From Gracilaria domingensis (lineage: Eukaryota; Rhodophyta; Florideophyceae; Gracilariales; Gracilariaceae): a stretch of DNA of 64,000 nucleotides. Both the position numbers and the translations under genes were made by a program. A model generated the notes under the pieces. That model worked only from the letters and a program-made list of their open reading frames with translations, was not told where the DNA came from and ran no database searches. Location of the stretch: assembly GCA_022539475.1 (NCBI GenBank), contig VCMS01000200.1, positions 125,884 to 189,883 on the forward strand, written 5' to 3'. Positions 52,681 to 63,997 of the stretch are shown here, in pieces (the first letter of the stretch is position 1; every line of letters begins with the position of its first letter).

Positions 52681-53780
52681 TTTATCTCACAGGGTTCTTC
52701 CTGTCATTAACATCGTTATGGCGCAACTTTCTCTCCCTTCAACTCTTCTCCGCCGCGATGATATGAATATCATGGGCTTAACGCTTAATTTGTTAAGCGA
52801 TATTTCTGGCATTGAAATGCTTCGCGATTGTTACCGCAGATTGAGTCCAACTTTCCTTCCCCTGATCATTATATTAAAAGAACCCGCCTTGGCTGCCGTT
52901 CGAGCTTTGAAAAGGTTCTCGCCTGAAGCAACTTCTGTGATTTCTCGTAGCGTTCCTGCAATGTTTGAATCCAAGTTATAGAGACTGTACGTATCAGCTT
53001 CGCATTAGTTTCAGCTCTATTCAAAACAGGGCGCATCGGATATAGACCTCTTTCCGCAACAGTTTGTTACTGTCGTACTTAACGATCGCCACGTCTATCT
53101 TCTACGCGAGAGCGCACAACAAGCTTCAAAAGACCTCTCGTCTACTCTGGGTTTCAAGATTTAGAACACCGGAATTCTTGTAAAATTACTCCAATCATGA
53201 GACTTTCTACGTAACAGGAAGTTTTTGTCTAATATATTCTGTTCCAAGCAATATTCTCAACAGAATCAAAGTCTCCCTCGGATGTTGCTTTGTTATACGA
53301 ATGCATTCGCTCTAATATTGCACTCAATTTTGATAAGCAATACGTTGGTTTCTCTACAAGTACACATTGGCGATCTGAACAGAGACAAAGTGAAATGACA
53401 AGCATGCCACCGGCATTACTCCTGCATGCTTGTCTTGTCTCTTAGAAATAATTTCAGCTCAGCGCACTAAGAACAAAATTGAGCTATAGTTTATAATAAA
53501 GGACAAGCAAGCAGTACTTTAGTTTAGGTGTACTTCAGACAAAGCATAATGAAGCAAGACGATTAGCTGCTCACCCGCTTTATTCATTCACTGTCCATGA
53601 TTATCGATTTTCCTGTTGCTCACCAATAATACGAGTATGTTGCGATGAAGAACTTGCTTTGCTTTCCGTCTTACCTAGTGCCTGTTCTTCAATATCGTTA
53701 TCTGCTTTAACAGCATCATGTAGGTTTGGTGGGAAGTTCGATCTTATATTTTGCAGCTCAGATCTTAAGTGAGCGGCAGC
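52681..53780. other. Stretch without assigned gene
   Basis: A 103-codon plus frame at 52670-52981 (LPLIIILKEPALAAVRALKR) is the only sizable one; no family is recognised. The rest is AT-rich with no structure that I can support. Confidence 0.4.
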
Positions 53781-55420
53781 TCAAAACGTAAACGAATGAG
53801 ACAAGGCAGCAAACGTTGACTGCAATGCTTGGGATGTCACGCTTGACATCAATGGGCTCTGCGCCCCATTCAGGGATTTTAAAGCATCCAGGTCTCCCAA
53901 TCTTTTACTCCGATCTTTTTCCAAGGCAATGACTTCGGTACTTTCTGCTGTTATTGGCACTCCAAAATCCCGATCTGAGCTACCAGAATTTTGTGGAGAG
54001 AGTGAACGCAATGTTCGCAATTGCTCTCCTTCTTCGTCAATGACCGACTCCAAAAGAAGGCTGGTTTGAATCTCATGTTCCAAATGATCGTCATCGGATA
54101 CTGAAATAGAGTTCCAAAACATCAAATCACTCAAGCCGAAGGTTTTTCCAAGAGGCCGAGCATTCCAGTGTGCAAAAGCGTTCATTTCCATTCGTCTCTG
54201 GGTATGTTTGCCTCTATATGTGTTAAGAGAGCGTCTTTAGGCGCTAGTGTTTCGCTCAGCGGCGCACGAAGATGGGGAGCAGGAACATGTTTTGCACGCA
54301 AACTTAATGATCTTGTGATTGCACTGATATATGGCTCTTCGCCACCAAACAAACGGTGCTCCCTCACACTGTTGAAAATAGTTCACGTTCTCGACATTCG
54401 TCGATGTTTGGTGGTAATAGCAGCGCATTACCTGTGATTCGTACTGACCCGAAATTGTGTACATCAAATCTTTAGTTTCTTCATCCCTGAACGGGCTACA
54501 GTAATGAGATAGATGGCTCTTAAATTGCTCAATAAATGTGGTTGTGTCTGTAGGACACGGAACAAGATTCAAGAGGTAGGCTGCAAAGGGGATGTTGTCT
54601 AGCAGAAAACTCTTCATGCTTCTGTTACTTCTTGCTTCTCCTTGCTTCCTTTTACACGATTGAAATACGTCCAAAAGCTCCTGCTTCCTAGAAGGGCTGA
54701 GATGCTTTTCTGAAGAAGTATTGCAAAGGTTTTTCTCACGTTCCAATGTTGGAGAGAGTAAATGAGCTATTGAACAGCTGTCATTCTCCCAGTGTCACAA
54801 ATACTAACGAAGGACAAACAAGATCCTCCAGAAGTTCCGCGCTTCCTCCAAAAGCTTACCATGTTTGATAGCACTGTCTAAAGAAAGCGATCGATTTTCC
54901 TCTGCGCTTAGTGACCGAGTCCTGTACATCGTAGTTTGGTATCGAATTCTTTAACGTCCTTCGTCAGGACAAGATGACATCGTATATAGGACTTCAAAAT
55001 ATTCTCAACGACGGCAATTCTGGTGACACAATGTTCTCGAGATAAGATGGCAGAAGTTTTTGTCAGATCGTCATCTTTGCCTCTTTTCGCTCGGGATCGC
55101 AAAATGCCTCTGTTACGGAGGTGTGGTTCTGTTCATCAATCATATTTTTCATCGTAGATAACAACAATTTTTGATTTATAGTTTTCGTCAGAATGTGGGC
55201 AATACGAGAAACAACCGCTTTAAGCCACTGATTCTTTTCAAATTCTTCTATAAGAATATCCGAAACGCGGGCCTGATCTTGGACGCAGACAAGTTCTTTT
55301 TACTTCAACGTAAGAGCCTTTCTAGCATTTGGACAAGCTTGAGCGTTATCGTTCACAATGCCACAAATGCGCTTCATTCTCCCGAGCGGCTCTACACCGT
55401 TCTGAATGACCTACGTTTCT
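53781..55420 (-). pseudogene. Second hAT-family transposase pseudogene (minus strand)
   Basis: Minus-strand pieces in hAT order. Near 55370-55340 is GIVNDNAQACPNARKALTLK, with the catalytic-domain DN; then WLKAVVSRIAHILTKTINQK and, after several stops, 54746-54237 with FLLDNIPFAAYLLNLVPCP and FVWWRRAIYQ. The dimerisation motif KIIKFACKTCSCSPSSCAAE followed by RNTSA lies near 54260. After a TAA at 54237 the same frame continues to 53781 (NARPLGKTFGLSDLMFWNSI). It is more decayed than, and distinct from, the hAT at 44456-46432. Confidence 0.68.
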
Positions 55421-55533
55421 GCTCAAGTAGTAGAAGTGGATCCAGTGAACGCAGATTCAATGAAAGAGGTGAGTTGCCGCGACTTTTTTCCTGCCCTTCA
55501 CTCCGAAGGAGAACATTAAGAACAGTAAGCCTT

Positions 55534-55611
55534 TTTAATTAAGCAAATAAAGGCCTGTTTTTGTAATAAAACAAGCCAAAAAGGGGAATTCTGTTTAATT
55601 AAGGAAATCAA
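55534..55611. repeat. Two direct TTTAATTAA-containing repeats
   Basis: TTTTAATTAAGCAAATAAAG near 55534 and GTTTAATTAAGGAAATCAAAG near 55590 are near copies about 57 bases apart, next to the end of the second hAT remnant. They may be element-end repeats. Confidence 0.45.
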
Positions 55612-56410
55612 AGATCCTTAGCCCAGGGCTTGCTTCAAAATAGGAAAAGAACCAAGGAGCGGCCTGGAGCCCATCGGCTTAACCCTTAGCTTAGATGCCA
55701 GGGGTTTGCCCCAGTTATTAGATTAAGACTTAGATCACCGACAAGATGTCAGGTGAGATAGTTGCATCTCGCGACGAATCAAACGCCAGAGATACAACCG
55801 TCGTACCCAATGATTCCCATCGCAAACAAAGGCAACTCAATCATGAAGCTTATACTACTTCCCGTCTGTGTTCTGCAAAGTGGAATATTGTCTGTTCGCT
55901 TTGGAAATTAAGCTAGTTTCTGGGCTATCTGGAGCGCGCGAGGGGGTGGCAGAGGCTGGCACTCAAAAAATTAAGAAATTTTGGAATATTAAATTCCATC
56001 CCTTGCAGGTTAATGTTGGGGTCTCCTAGTTTTTGTAGAGGTTCTACTTCGCCACACCACCCCATCCACTCTTTTCCGCGACCCTCTCCCAAATCTGCGC
56101 TTGTGCTAGTTTGCGTTTTCAATTTTCGTTGTGTTGGGATGCAAATCGCATCTCATCCCAGCTCAATGATCCCACCGTTCCTTCCCATCCAAATCGGCCT
56201 CATTTTTTACTCAATGTTTGCCAGTCACGCTTTCGGATCCTCCCTCCCCGTCTCCCCAACAGTTATTTTGTAAAAGCACGGGTGGCAACGCTCCCCAACC
56301 CCGTACACCTCCGTCGCCCAAAAACGGCCTCCCATTCTTTCTCATCCTTCTCTCCTCCTGCAACCTCAGAATCCAGTCCATCATCTGCAGCGCCATGCCC
56401 TACTCTAAAA
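55612..56410. other. Stretch without assigned gene
   Basis: Short frames only; those at 56013-56545 are pyrimidine-rich (Ser/Pro) shadows of the opposite strand. Nothing supported. Confidence 0.45.
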
Positions 56411-56896
56411 TTAATTCAAAACTGGAGCCCCGATGGCCTCCTGCGGTACCTCTTCCATCACCTTCCTCGTTTCCTTACGCGTCTTTTTCAGAAAACTCTT
56501 CTTGTCCTCGAACCTACCACCCTTTGTCTTCGGTGTCACAAATGACCGCTTCTGTGCCGCAACACTTCTCGCACGTCCCATCTCTGCCTCTCCTTCCATA
56601 TCAAATTTCAACCTCCCCTCTTCCACCAACCCTTGCCTCCTGCCGAACTCTTCCGCCACCTTCTCCACCACGTCGATCAGTTTCTTAAGGACCATATTCT
56701 CCTCGTGCAACTGTTCATGGTCGCTTCCCGCACAATATAATATGCAATACACATTACATTTCATCTCCATCCGTTTTACCGGCAAAGAACAGCGCAGGAT
56801 CAATATCCCTTCAACAAAAAACTCACTACTAGCCCCATTCAGCAGCACGCCGCCCATTTCACTCACACTCCCGACGATGCAATAGTATAATAACAA
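56411..56896 (-). CDS. Uncertain minus-strand frame with a predicted coiled coil
   Basis: 161 codons. The N-terminal half has VSEMGGVLLNGASSEFFVEG. The C-terminal half is a charged helix (DHEQLHEENMVLKKLIDVVE, KVAEEFGRRQGLVEEGRLKF) followed by a Lys/Arg-rich part (KKSFLKKTRKETRKVME). Amino-acid balance looks real, but there is no family match. Minus-strand sequence farther upstream (57240-57700; NGKLPTPLDGRKAHIKAIAK) has a similar look and could be another exon or part of the same decayed gene. Confidence 0.35.
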   Translation of the reverse strand: MLLYYCIVGSVSEMGGVLLNGASSEFFVEGILILRCSLPVKRMEMKCNVYCILYCAGSDHEQLHEENMVLKKLIDVVEKVAEEFGRRQGLVEEGRLKFDMEGEAEMGRARSVAAQKRSFVTPKTKGGRFEDKKSFLKKTRKETRKVMEEVPQEAIGAPVLN

Positions 56897-58959
56897 GCCC
56901 GAACAGCCCTATACTTGCCTTTATTTTTGTTGCCAAAAAGAATCTCTCTGTATTTTTGCTTCAATCTCCAAATAGTCTTCAATCTTTAACTTGTCGGCAA
57001 ACAACACAAAAGTTTTTGTAGCTCTGGAAAGGAAACACAGGATCCCAGAATTTCCACAGGACTTCGAGCAAGAGAGACCGGTGCGAGCAACGACGCGGGT
57101 CGTGCGCTGTGACAGTAGTTTACTGATGCGGATAGATGTTCCACCAGTAGACGTTGGCAGTAGATAGAACGGTCAGCGACGCTAAGTAGTGCTGCAGCCC
57201 GGGAAAACTCTTCTAAAATAAACAAATATCGATGTCCAAGTGATGGCCTATATCGACAAGAAAAGATGCAACATCGACACGCTGTACAAATCCCTTAGCT
57301 GTATCGCTCTCGTACCTTCTATTATGACAACCTCTACCTTCGGTTTTACCTCTGTCTTTACTCCATCACCATTTGTTCTCTTCTTTGCAAATATACGTTC
57401 TTCATCTACCACTTGCTTGTCGTATGACATCTGAACCGTCTTCGCAATGGCTTTATATGCGCCTTTCTGCCGTCCAATGGCGTAGGGAGCTTACCATTCC
57501 TAGCGTATTCGTTGCACGTATTTAAAACAGAGAGCACCCACCAAATCGATAAGGTCCATGCCATAAGCTGCAAGCAAAACCTTTTGAGCTATTCGACCTT
57601 CTGATCTTGTTTCATGCTTTCTCGTCACCTGAATTTGTCCCCTTTTTCTTATCAGAGTTCTTATCGGATGCTCTCCTGTACAATTCTCCATCTTTCACTA
57701 GTTAGTGCCCACTAATTATCTTTCTACAATATCATTAAATAGTTTTTTAACCACCTTGCCTTGACCAAGATTACTCTCTCATCGAACGATGAGAACACTT
57801 TAAAGCTGCCTTCAGTGATTTACAATTCTCTTTCAAGTTTTGCAAGACAGCTTTGTTTCTTCTCACTGGTCGTTGTTTCCGAGAGCGCCATGCAATAGTT
57901 GTTAATTGTTGTTATGACATATGCATCAGCTATAGGATCGTTAGAAACATGGTTGGCGAATGTTGATTGCTGGTCAAGCGTGAAGGATGAGTGGTAACGG
58001 CGGAATGGGGAGGATTGTAAAGCAGAAATGTTTGGCTGTGCCCTAAAGCAGCTGTGAACTGTTTCAGGCGATTTATTATATATGTCTGTTCTACAGTTGA
58101 ATGAAGACTTCAATCATTCGTGCCGTTATGAAAGGTTTATGATAGAGTTGGTTGTTGTGTTTTTAGAAGACGTATACACGCAGAGATTGGAATTCAATTG
58201 AGCAGGACGATGCAAGTAGCTGCAGATTGTTTTTGTTTTGTGTAGCAGAGACATGGTTTACATGTGATGAATTGCGGGATATAAGTAGTGCGACAGGGAC
58301 GAGCTCCTGTGCGCTTGCTCTCGTGAAAAGCACGGCAAGCACAATAGCTCGGATGCTGTATGGCAGTTAAAAGTGGAGTGTTATAGTTTTACTTCTGGCT
58401 TGAATTTTGAAATGAAACTCAACGACGCTTATAAGAGCGAAGATTTCGAGCACTGGAGTCTTTTTCAAAAGCACAGAGAAGAACTCGCAAGAGCGTAGAG
58501 TCACCACTGCGCACGACCAACGTTGGTGCTCTTCACTTGCCAAATGCGGGCAAGAGCGAAATGTACGTGCACGCACCGACGCGCACCTGTACACATCTTG
58601 TACTGAAAAGGGGCCGAAAGAGAGGCAGCACAGCTACGCCACGTGCGCGCCACCCGCACAGCGCCGCTGTGCGCTCGGAAACAATCTATCAAACAGCGCC
58701 CATTCGCATCGGCGGTCTCGCTCGCCGCGCGCTCGCGAGCTGCTCATCGCTGCCAGCCGAACGCCATGGGCGCCGCCTCCTCAATGCACGCCCCACGCCG
58801 CCGCGTGGGAGCCTAACATTTTGCAAGTGCAGAGAGTCACCGGCCTGTACCGCGCCGTGCTGCGCACGTCGCGCGACTGAACCATTGACTACTGCATGTG
58901 AGTCAAGGAGTGCGGGCAGATTCAGCAGCGCTTTCCAGCCAACGCTTGCGGAGAATGGT
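56897..58959. other. Stretch without firm genes
   Basis: Minus-strand frames at 57248-57430 and 57500-57691 are protein-like but unassigned (see the coiled-coil frame at 56411-56896). 57700-58500 is AT-rich with nothing visible. From about 58500 the GC content rises and host-gene-like sequence begins. Confidence 0.4.
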
Positions 58960-59196
58960 ATGGAGGAGCTTTTTAGTATGAGACATCCGGATCCTTACAT
59001 TCCGATCTATAAGCCGGGCTCTTCTAGCTATCAACAAAATGTGCCGCCGCCTCCGGAGGTATGTTTTGCCTTTTGACTGCGCGCCGCTGCCGTCCTCATT
59101 GCGTGCTGCTGCTAACTCGCTTGCGTTCGATTCTGTGTCACTGTTTTGTTAGCTTACCCACAGTTCATGCCCCCACCGCATGAAGCAATTCAGTAG
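58960..59196 (+). CDS. Candidate small two-exon gene (about 43 residues)
   Basis: Exon 1 (58960-59058) starts MEELFSMRHPDPYIPIYKPG and ends VPPPPE, directly followed by GTATGT. A 105-base intron (59059-59163) with GCTAACTCG branch-like sequence ends in CCCACAG. Exon 2 (59164-59196) reads FMPPPHEAIQ then TAG. The intron length, donor and CTAAC match the other two introns in this window, and the Pro-rich reading continues across the junction. The product is unknown; it may be the 5' end of a truncated gene. Confidence 0.4.
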
Positions 59197-59345
59197 TTCC
59201 GTACCAAAGATTCAACGGTAGATCAAGACCAAAGTGCTTCATCAACGTTTTTGTCATCTTGTACACATCATCTTTGACCACACCATCCCCCGCCGCTTCC
59301 CCTCTGCGAATCCCCGCGAAGCTCTTGAAAAAACAAAAACCACAA

Positions 59346-60830
59346 TCATTGGTGCTAGATCTTCAACAGCTTATCCTTGCGCGCAGGAACAGCTCTCTTC
59401 CCATCCGTACTCCAATTCACCGTGAACACCTCATCACTATGTCCAGGCAGATCCATCTTCAATTTCTTCGTCCCCATATCCCAAACCTTGCAGGTACTAT
59501 CCTTCGAACCACTCATCAACAACCGTCTATCCGCCGACCAAACCACTCCATTCACGGCCGCAACATGCCCGCGGAACGTGAAGCAAAAATTGCCAGTCTT
59601 GGCATTCCAAAGTCTCACACTCTTATCAAACTGGCCGACGCGATATAATGTCCATACGGACTTAACGCCACGCAGTTGACCGGCTGCTGATGGCCGGTCA
59701 TGTGCAAAATGGGCTGTATGCCCTCAGAGTAAAATCATCAGAACCACTTACCCTAAGTTCCTTCTTGCCCGTACTTTGCGTCTTCATCTTTTCAAAGCGC
59801 TCCAACGCTTCTTCTTGCGACAACTTGACCGGCGTGTATCCGTTCTGCTCGTCCAGAGATGCAAACGCATCGCATATGAGCACGTAGTTGGTAGAAACCG
59901 TGATGGAATTCACCGAGTGAGCATGTGCATTTATAGTAGACACAGGATGGCCCGTATCATACCGGCCATCCTGTGTCTACTGATGATCAGCACTCCAGAT
60001 CTTTATACTACGATCTTGAGAAGCAGAATAAATAGAACCGTCTCCACTCTACCCAGCAGTCGTGACGGCGGTAGTATGTCCCGCGATCATCTTGACCGCG
60101 CTCATGCTAGCCCCGTTCCAAACTTCGACGTTGCATCTTTCGAAGCAGACACAACCAAACAACATCGTTCATCCAAATGATACGGCTTCCAACACAAATC
60201 TGCCACCCATTTGCGATAGGAAGCCAAGCTCTTACCCGTTCCCTTCTCAACGTCCCAGATCCACACCCGACCTTCCTTCGAAGCAGAAGCCCATCGACTC
60301 CCCTCTGGGGATAACCCCAACGCCAGCACCCAATCGCGATGATCGATAAAAGAAAGCTTCGGCAACTACGCCTTCGCACTTCACAATCTGACGCTAGTAT
60401 CGCCAGACCCCGTCGCTATCAAACGACAATCCGGCGAGAAAACACGTCACCAAAACCGCCTCCTTGTGTCCCGGTAAGCTTGAACTACACCTCAAAACAG
60501 ACTACATGCGAAACAACAACAGCGGCACAAATTCCAGCTGCGCCACGCTCTCTCTCACATGCGAAGCAGCCTTCAAAGTGGCTTCCAAGCTTCGGTCACT
60601 GGCTTGCGCGAAGATCGCAGAAAGAATTCATACGGCAACGGCGTGTCATTGTTCAGAAGGTGGTTGAGGAATCCCGCGAGCTGCTTGGGCGCGGAACCAG
60701 GTTTTACGTCAAAGACAGCGCGTAGGGGGTCGACCTCTTGCGAGAAAAGCTGCACGAGTGGGCTTGAATGCGCGCGCGGCGCGTCGTCGGCGCCATCCGA
60801 CTGCACCGCGCGCCGCCCAACCCGGCGAAG
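59346..60830 (-). pseudogene. NLE1: Notchless-like WD40 protein (NLE1/Rsa4) pseudogene
   Basis: Relative of the ribosome-assembly factor that acts on pre-60S particles. The N-terminal NLE domain has VQLFSQEVDPLRAVFDVK, KQLAGFLNHLLNNDTPLPYE and FF. WD repeats follow in several frames: SFIDHRDWVLALGLSPEGSR, VADLCWKPYHLDERCC, STINAHAHSVNSITVS, LRVSGSDDFTLRAYS, MRLWNAKTGNFCFTFRGHVA, SGSKDSTCKVWDM and LPGHSDEVFTVNWSTDG. At least four frame changes, several stops, a palindromic insert at 59935-59981 and TAG for the final Trp codon separate them. Domain order and the C-terminal LLKI end fit full-length NLE1, so this was once a whole gene. Assembly error is an alternative to true decay. Confidence 0.8.
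59935..59981. repeat. Inverted repeat with 18-base arms inside the NLE1 pseudogene
   Basis: Arms beginning AGTAGACACAGGATGGCC are exact reverse complements around an 11-base centre. Only one arm fits the NLE1 reading; the other adds a TAG stop. It looks like a fold-back duplication within the gene. Confidence 0.85.
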
Positions 60831-61249
60831 AGGACGGCGCAGAAGCAGACGCAGTATGGAAGACTCAACGACGACGACGCCGTGCACATGGCAAGTGACG
60901 CGTGTATTCGAGCAGGCATTCACAGCCGTAGCGGCCCCAGCCTGTGGCTCACTTGCCGCGGAGGCGTCTCGCGACACCTCCTCCAGCCGACTATTGGTGA
61001 TGATCGCAACTGCCCATTTACGTGCTGACCTTCGCAGTCCGCCATCATCTGCCGATGCCGCGCCGCTGTCACGCGACGCGTCGCACCCTCAAGGTGTGCG
61101 TGCGGCCGCTCGCAATGAAGGCGACGTACTTCCTCCCGCCGCTTCCGTCGCTTCGGACCGGGCGTTCTCACGCCACCATGCACGCTCTCCGTCGCATCGC
61201 CCTCATTCCCCCCAGCCCCGCACGCCGTGCCTGCCTGTAGAGCGCCGCG
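60831..61249. other. GC-rich stretch without supported gene
   Basis: Upstream of the NLE1 remnant. Overlapping frames on both strands are of Arg/Ala/Ser/Pro composition with no domain. Confidence 0.45.
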
Positions 61250-62400
61250 ACCGCTCATGCTGCCGGCGCTCACCGACGCGTTGCGCGACGCGCAGCTCAC
61301 GTTGGCGATTTTCGGCGCCGTCAGGCTGTCGCTGGGCGTCTGGCAACGGGTAACAGCGCCTGAGCTGGTTTCCTCGCGCACGACGAAGGAAGATTATCCA
61401 CATCAGTTGTGGGCCAGATTTCCTTGCATTTTGACCACTGTATAGCGCGATCACCCACGCGCATCTGTGTGCTGCCTGCTTGCCGCTGCTGTTCTCCTCT
61501 GTGCTTGTAGTGTCTGGCTTGTCGTCGCACGAGCGACAGCACTACGACCGGTTGCCGTGAGCCTGTTGCGCATGTGCGATCGATTCGTCGCGCACGGCCT
61601 ATGCTCTCCTCAGACAGAGCCTCGAACCGTGATCCAGCGTGATTCGCAGGCGACACAACAAGGCTACGTCCTTCTTGGAGGCGCCCCGAGCCAGCCTGGC
61701 GTCGGCGTCGGCCCCCATCGGCGCCGTTGTGAACGGCAGCGCATTAAGTTCGTTTCTCGCCTTGTTTAGCGGGCTAGCAATGCCCGACAGCTGCACCAAG
61801 CAGGTGTTGATCGCCACGCCGCGAACGCGCCAGCGGCGACGGCGTGAGCGGCATGGTCTGCAAAGGCAAGCTGTCCGTGGTGAAAAACACGCTGCGCAGC
61901 AGCAGCGGCTTGTCCGACGCGTCCGATGAAGACGCGCTGCATGGCGGCGACGAAGATGGCGACAGCGAGCGGCTGGACGGCGTGCGCACGGGCGACACGG
62001 AGTACGGCGAGTCAAGCTGTGCGCGCGAGCGCGCTCGAGCTTGCGCGGGAGGGCAAGACGGTGAGTGCGAGGCGCTTGCAGAGAAGGAGGAGGAGAAGGA
62101 GATTGAAAGAATGATGACGGGCGAGGAAGAGAAGCTGAGGGAGGGAGAGGAGGGCGCGTTTATTGACGGCGACCGGGGCACGCAGTGCATGTTGCGGAGG
62201 ATGTGGCTCGCGACGCAAGGCGAAAAAGCGGCACGCGCGGGCAGCGTTGGCGCGTTAGCATGGAGCGCCAAGTGGGCGGGTGCGTGTGGGGGCTGGGGGG
62301 GCGGCGTCGGAAAGCTGCGGACAGGCGAGAGTGGCGGCGCGCTACGCAGCGCAAGCTCAACAAGTTAGTGCGCAGCATTTCAGTGGGAGAAATTCCACTT
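61250..62400 (+). pseudogene. Possible decayed host gene, plus strand, function unknown
   Basis: Protein-like patches follow one another in changing frames: LTDALRDAQLTLAIFGAVRL, then HAHLCAACLPLLFSSVLVVS (possible membrane helix), FLEAPRASLASASAPIGAVV, GMVCKGKLSVVKNTLRSSSG and an acidic SDASDEDALHGGDEDGDSER tail with a Glu/Lys helix. Three or more frame changes would be needed. No family recognised. The neighbouring NLE1 copy is decayed in the same way, so the two may form one degenerate duplicated segment. Confidence 0.3.
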
Positions 62401-63775
62401 GCTTTCAGTCGCGCCTTGCTGCCCTCATTGGTATACAAAGGTATTGCACCAGTACCAACCAACTGTGTACAAAAACGCGTGTGCGGCTATTTACATCATG
62501 GCTACAGACGTTGCTCTCCCTTAAACAGTTTGTATTGTTGCTGTGTTATTCACAGACACTACGTTAGCGTTTGACTGCCCCCGCGCGCGGCCATGTACAT
62601 GCTTTCAGATACATTATGCACGAGCGAGGTTCTTGTAGCGGCGCAGCTGCCACTGACGTACAATGTTCCACCCAGCCCCCATGTTGTACTCCTCCCCCGC
62701 GCCAAACTCACTCCCCGCCTCAGTCTTCATCTCCACTTGTTCCTTCAGGTGCACCACTCGCTCGCCTTTCATTTGCTCCTGCCGCACGTCTCCAGCGTCA
62801 TTCTCATCGCTGCTATCAGCACCCTCAGTCTAGTACGCAGAGCACGCGATTGTTTAAGCCTGCAGCGGCGGCCCTGGAGACGAAAATTGTGATGGCGACG
62901 GACTTCACATTGAACAGCGAGAGAGCGGCTGCAGGTTCCTGACACATGTAATCAAAGCGCAACAAGAGGGTATTTCTGAGGGTGGTGCCCTGCGTGCCGC
63001 CCATCGCGCCAAGCGCCCAAGATGCAACATCCACAGTCCGGTTGCCACACGTCAGCAACTGTGGAGAGCAGCGGTGTTCGCGACAGATTCAGCGGCGGCC
63101 GGCGCGACAGACGCATCAGTTGCTTGCGATATAGCTCCGTGCCGTCTGACATGACGGCGCGACATACGCGCAATAGTTTGGACGCGGGCATCACCGCGGG
63201 GACCATAGCGAGTGCAGCGGCGGAGGCGAGATCGGGAACTGAGACCATGAAGACGGCAGCAGCTGGTTCGATGTGGCACAGCGGCGTCATAGCAGGCGGC
63301 ACGCAGCCCACCGGCCGTGGTCTTGGCAAGATTAGTCACCAGCACACCGCCTCTGTCGTCGCGTTGACACACCGCGCGCGGCCATGAGTGCGCGTGGTTC
63401 GAATGGCCGGCGAACAGCGCGACAGCGATGATGTCTGCCCCGGCGCGCGCGCCCAGCCGCGTCGCGTGGCTCTTTGTGTCTGGTGGTCTTGAGCTCGCGA
63501 GCGGCGCGCGGTGCGCGACAAGCCAGTAGTGCGCAAGTTGGCCGCGCTGCGGCGCCGAGAAAAGGAGGGGTGGCAGCCCTCGAAATCCACAAAGCCGCGG
63601 ATTGCACTTCTAGCACAAGCCTGGATCTTACGGTGTCGATGCGCTGATCCATGCAGCCCGGCGACGGTAGCAGAGCCGAGAGATGGCAGAGAGGCTCGTC
63701 ATGCAGCGCAGCGACGAGAAAGAGCGCGGTGACGAAGGCGGCTGGCTACGGCGGTCAAGGAGGGACGATAAAGGC
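62401..63775. other. GC-rich stretch without supported gene
   Basis: Competing frames on both strands. The minus-strand one at 62952-63329 (VPDLASAAALAMVPAVMPAS) has the best composition but no recognised domain and no clear start. Confidence 0.4.
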
Positions 63776-63901
63776 GAAGAATATGCCGACAGTGGCGGTG
63801 AAACCATGATCATATGCAAATCGCACGGGTACGGCGGCGGTATGAGCGCAATCGTAAGCGAAGCATGCAGCGACGGCGGCCGTGGTGTATACGACCAGAG
63901 C
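63776..63901. repeat. Three imperfect copies of a 42-base tandem repeat
   Basis: Copies begin near 63776, 63818 and 63860. On the minus strand each would encode a 14-residue unit with FAYD or FFAF, which shows the period clearly. Moderately diverged. Confidence 0.6.
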
Positions 63902-63941
63902 AGAGAACACGGCAATGGCGGCGGAGGTGGATCCACCAAGG

Positions 63942-63997
63942 TGCGGTAGCTGCGGCAGCGTGATCAAGATGCGGTACCTACGGCGGCGCGATCAAAG
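63942..63997. repeat. 28-base tandem repeat at the window edge
   Basis: Two copies of a unit starting TGCGGTA and ending GCGATCAAAG (GTGATCAAGA in the first copy), and the start of a third (TGC) at base 63998. The array probably continues outside the window. Confidence 0.65.

Noticed and set aside
61774-62271. 165-codon Ser-rich minus-strand frame
   Set aside because: Antisense of the acidic Glu/Asp stretch on the plus strand; no domain.
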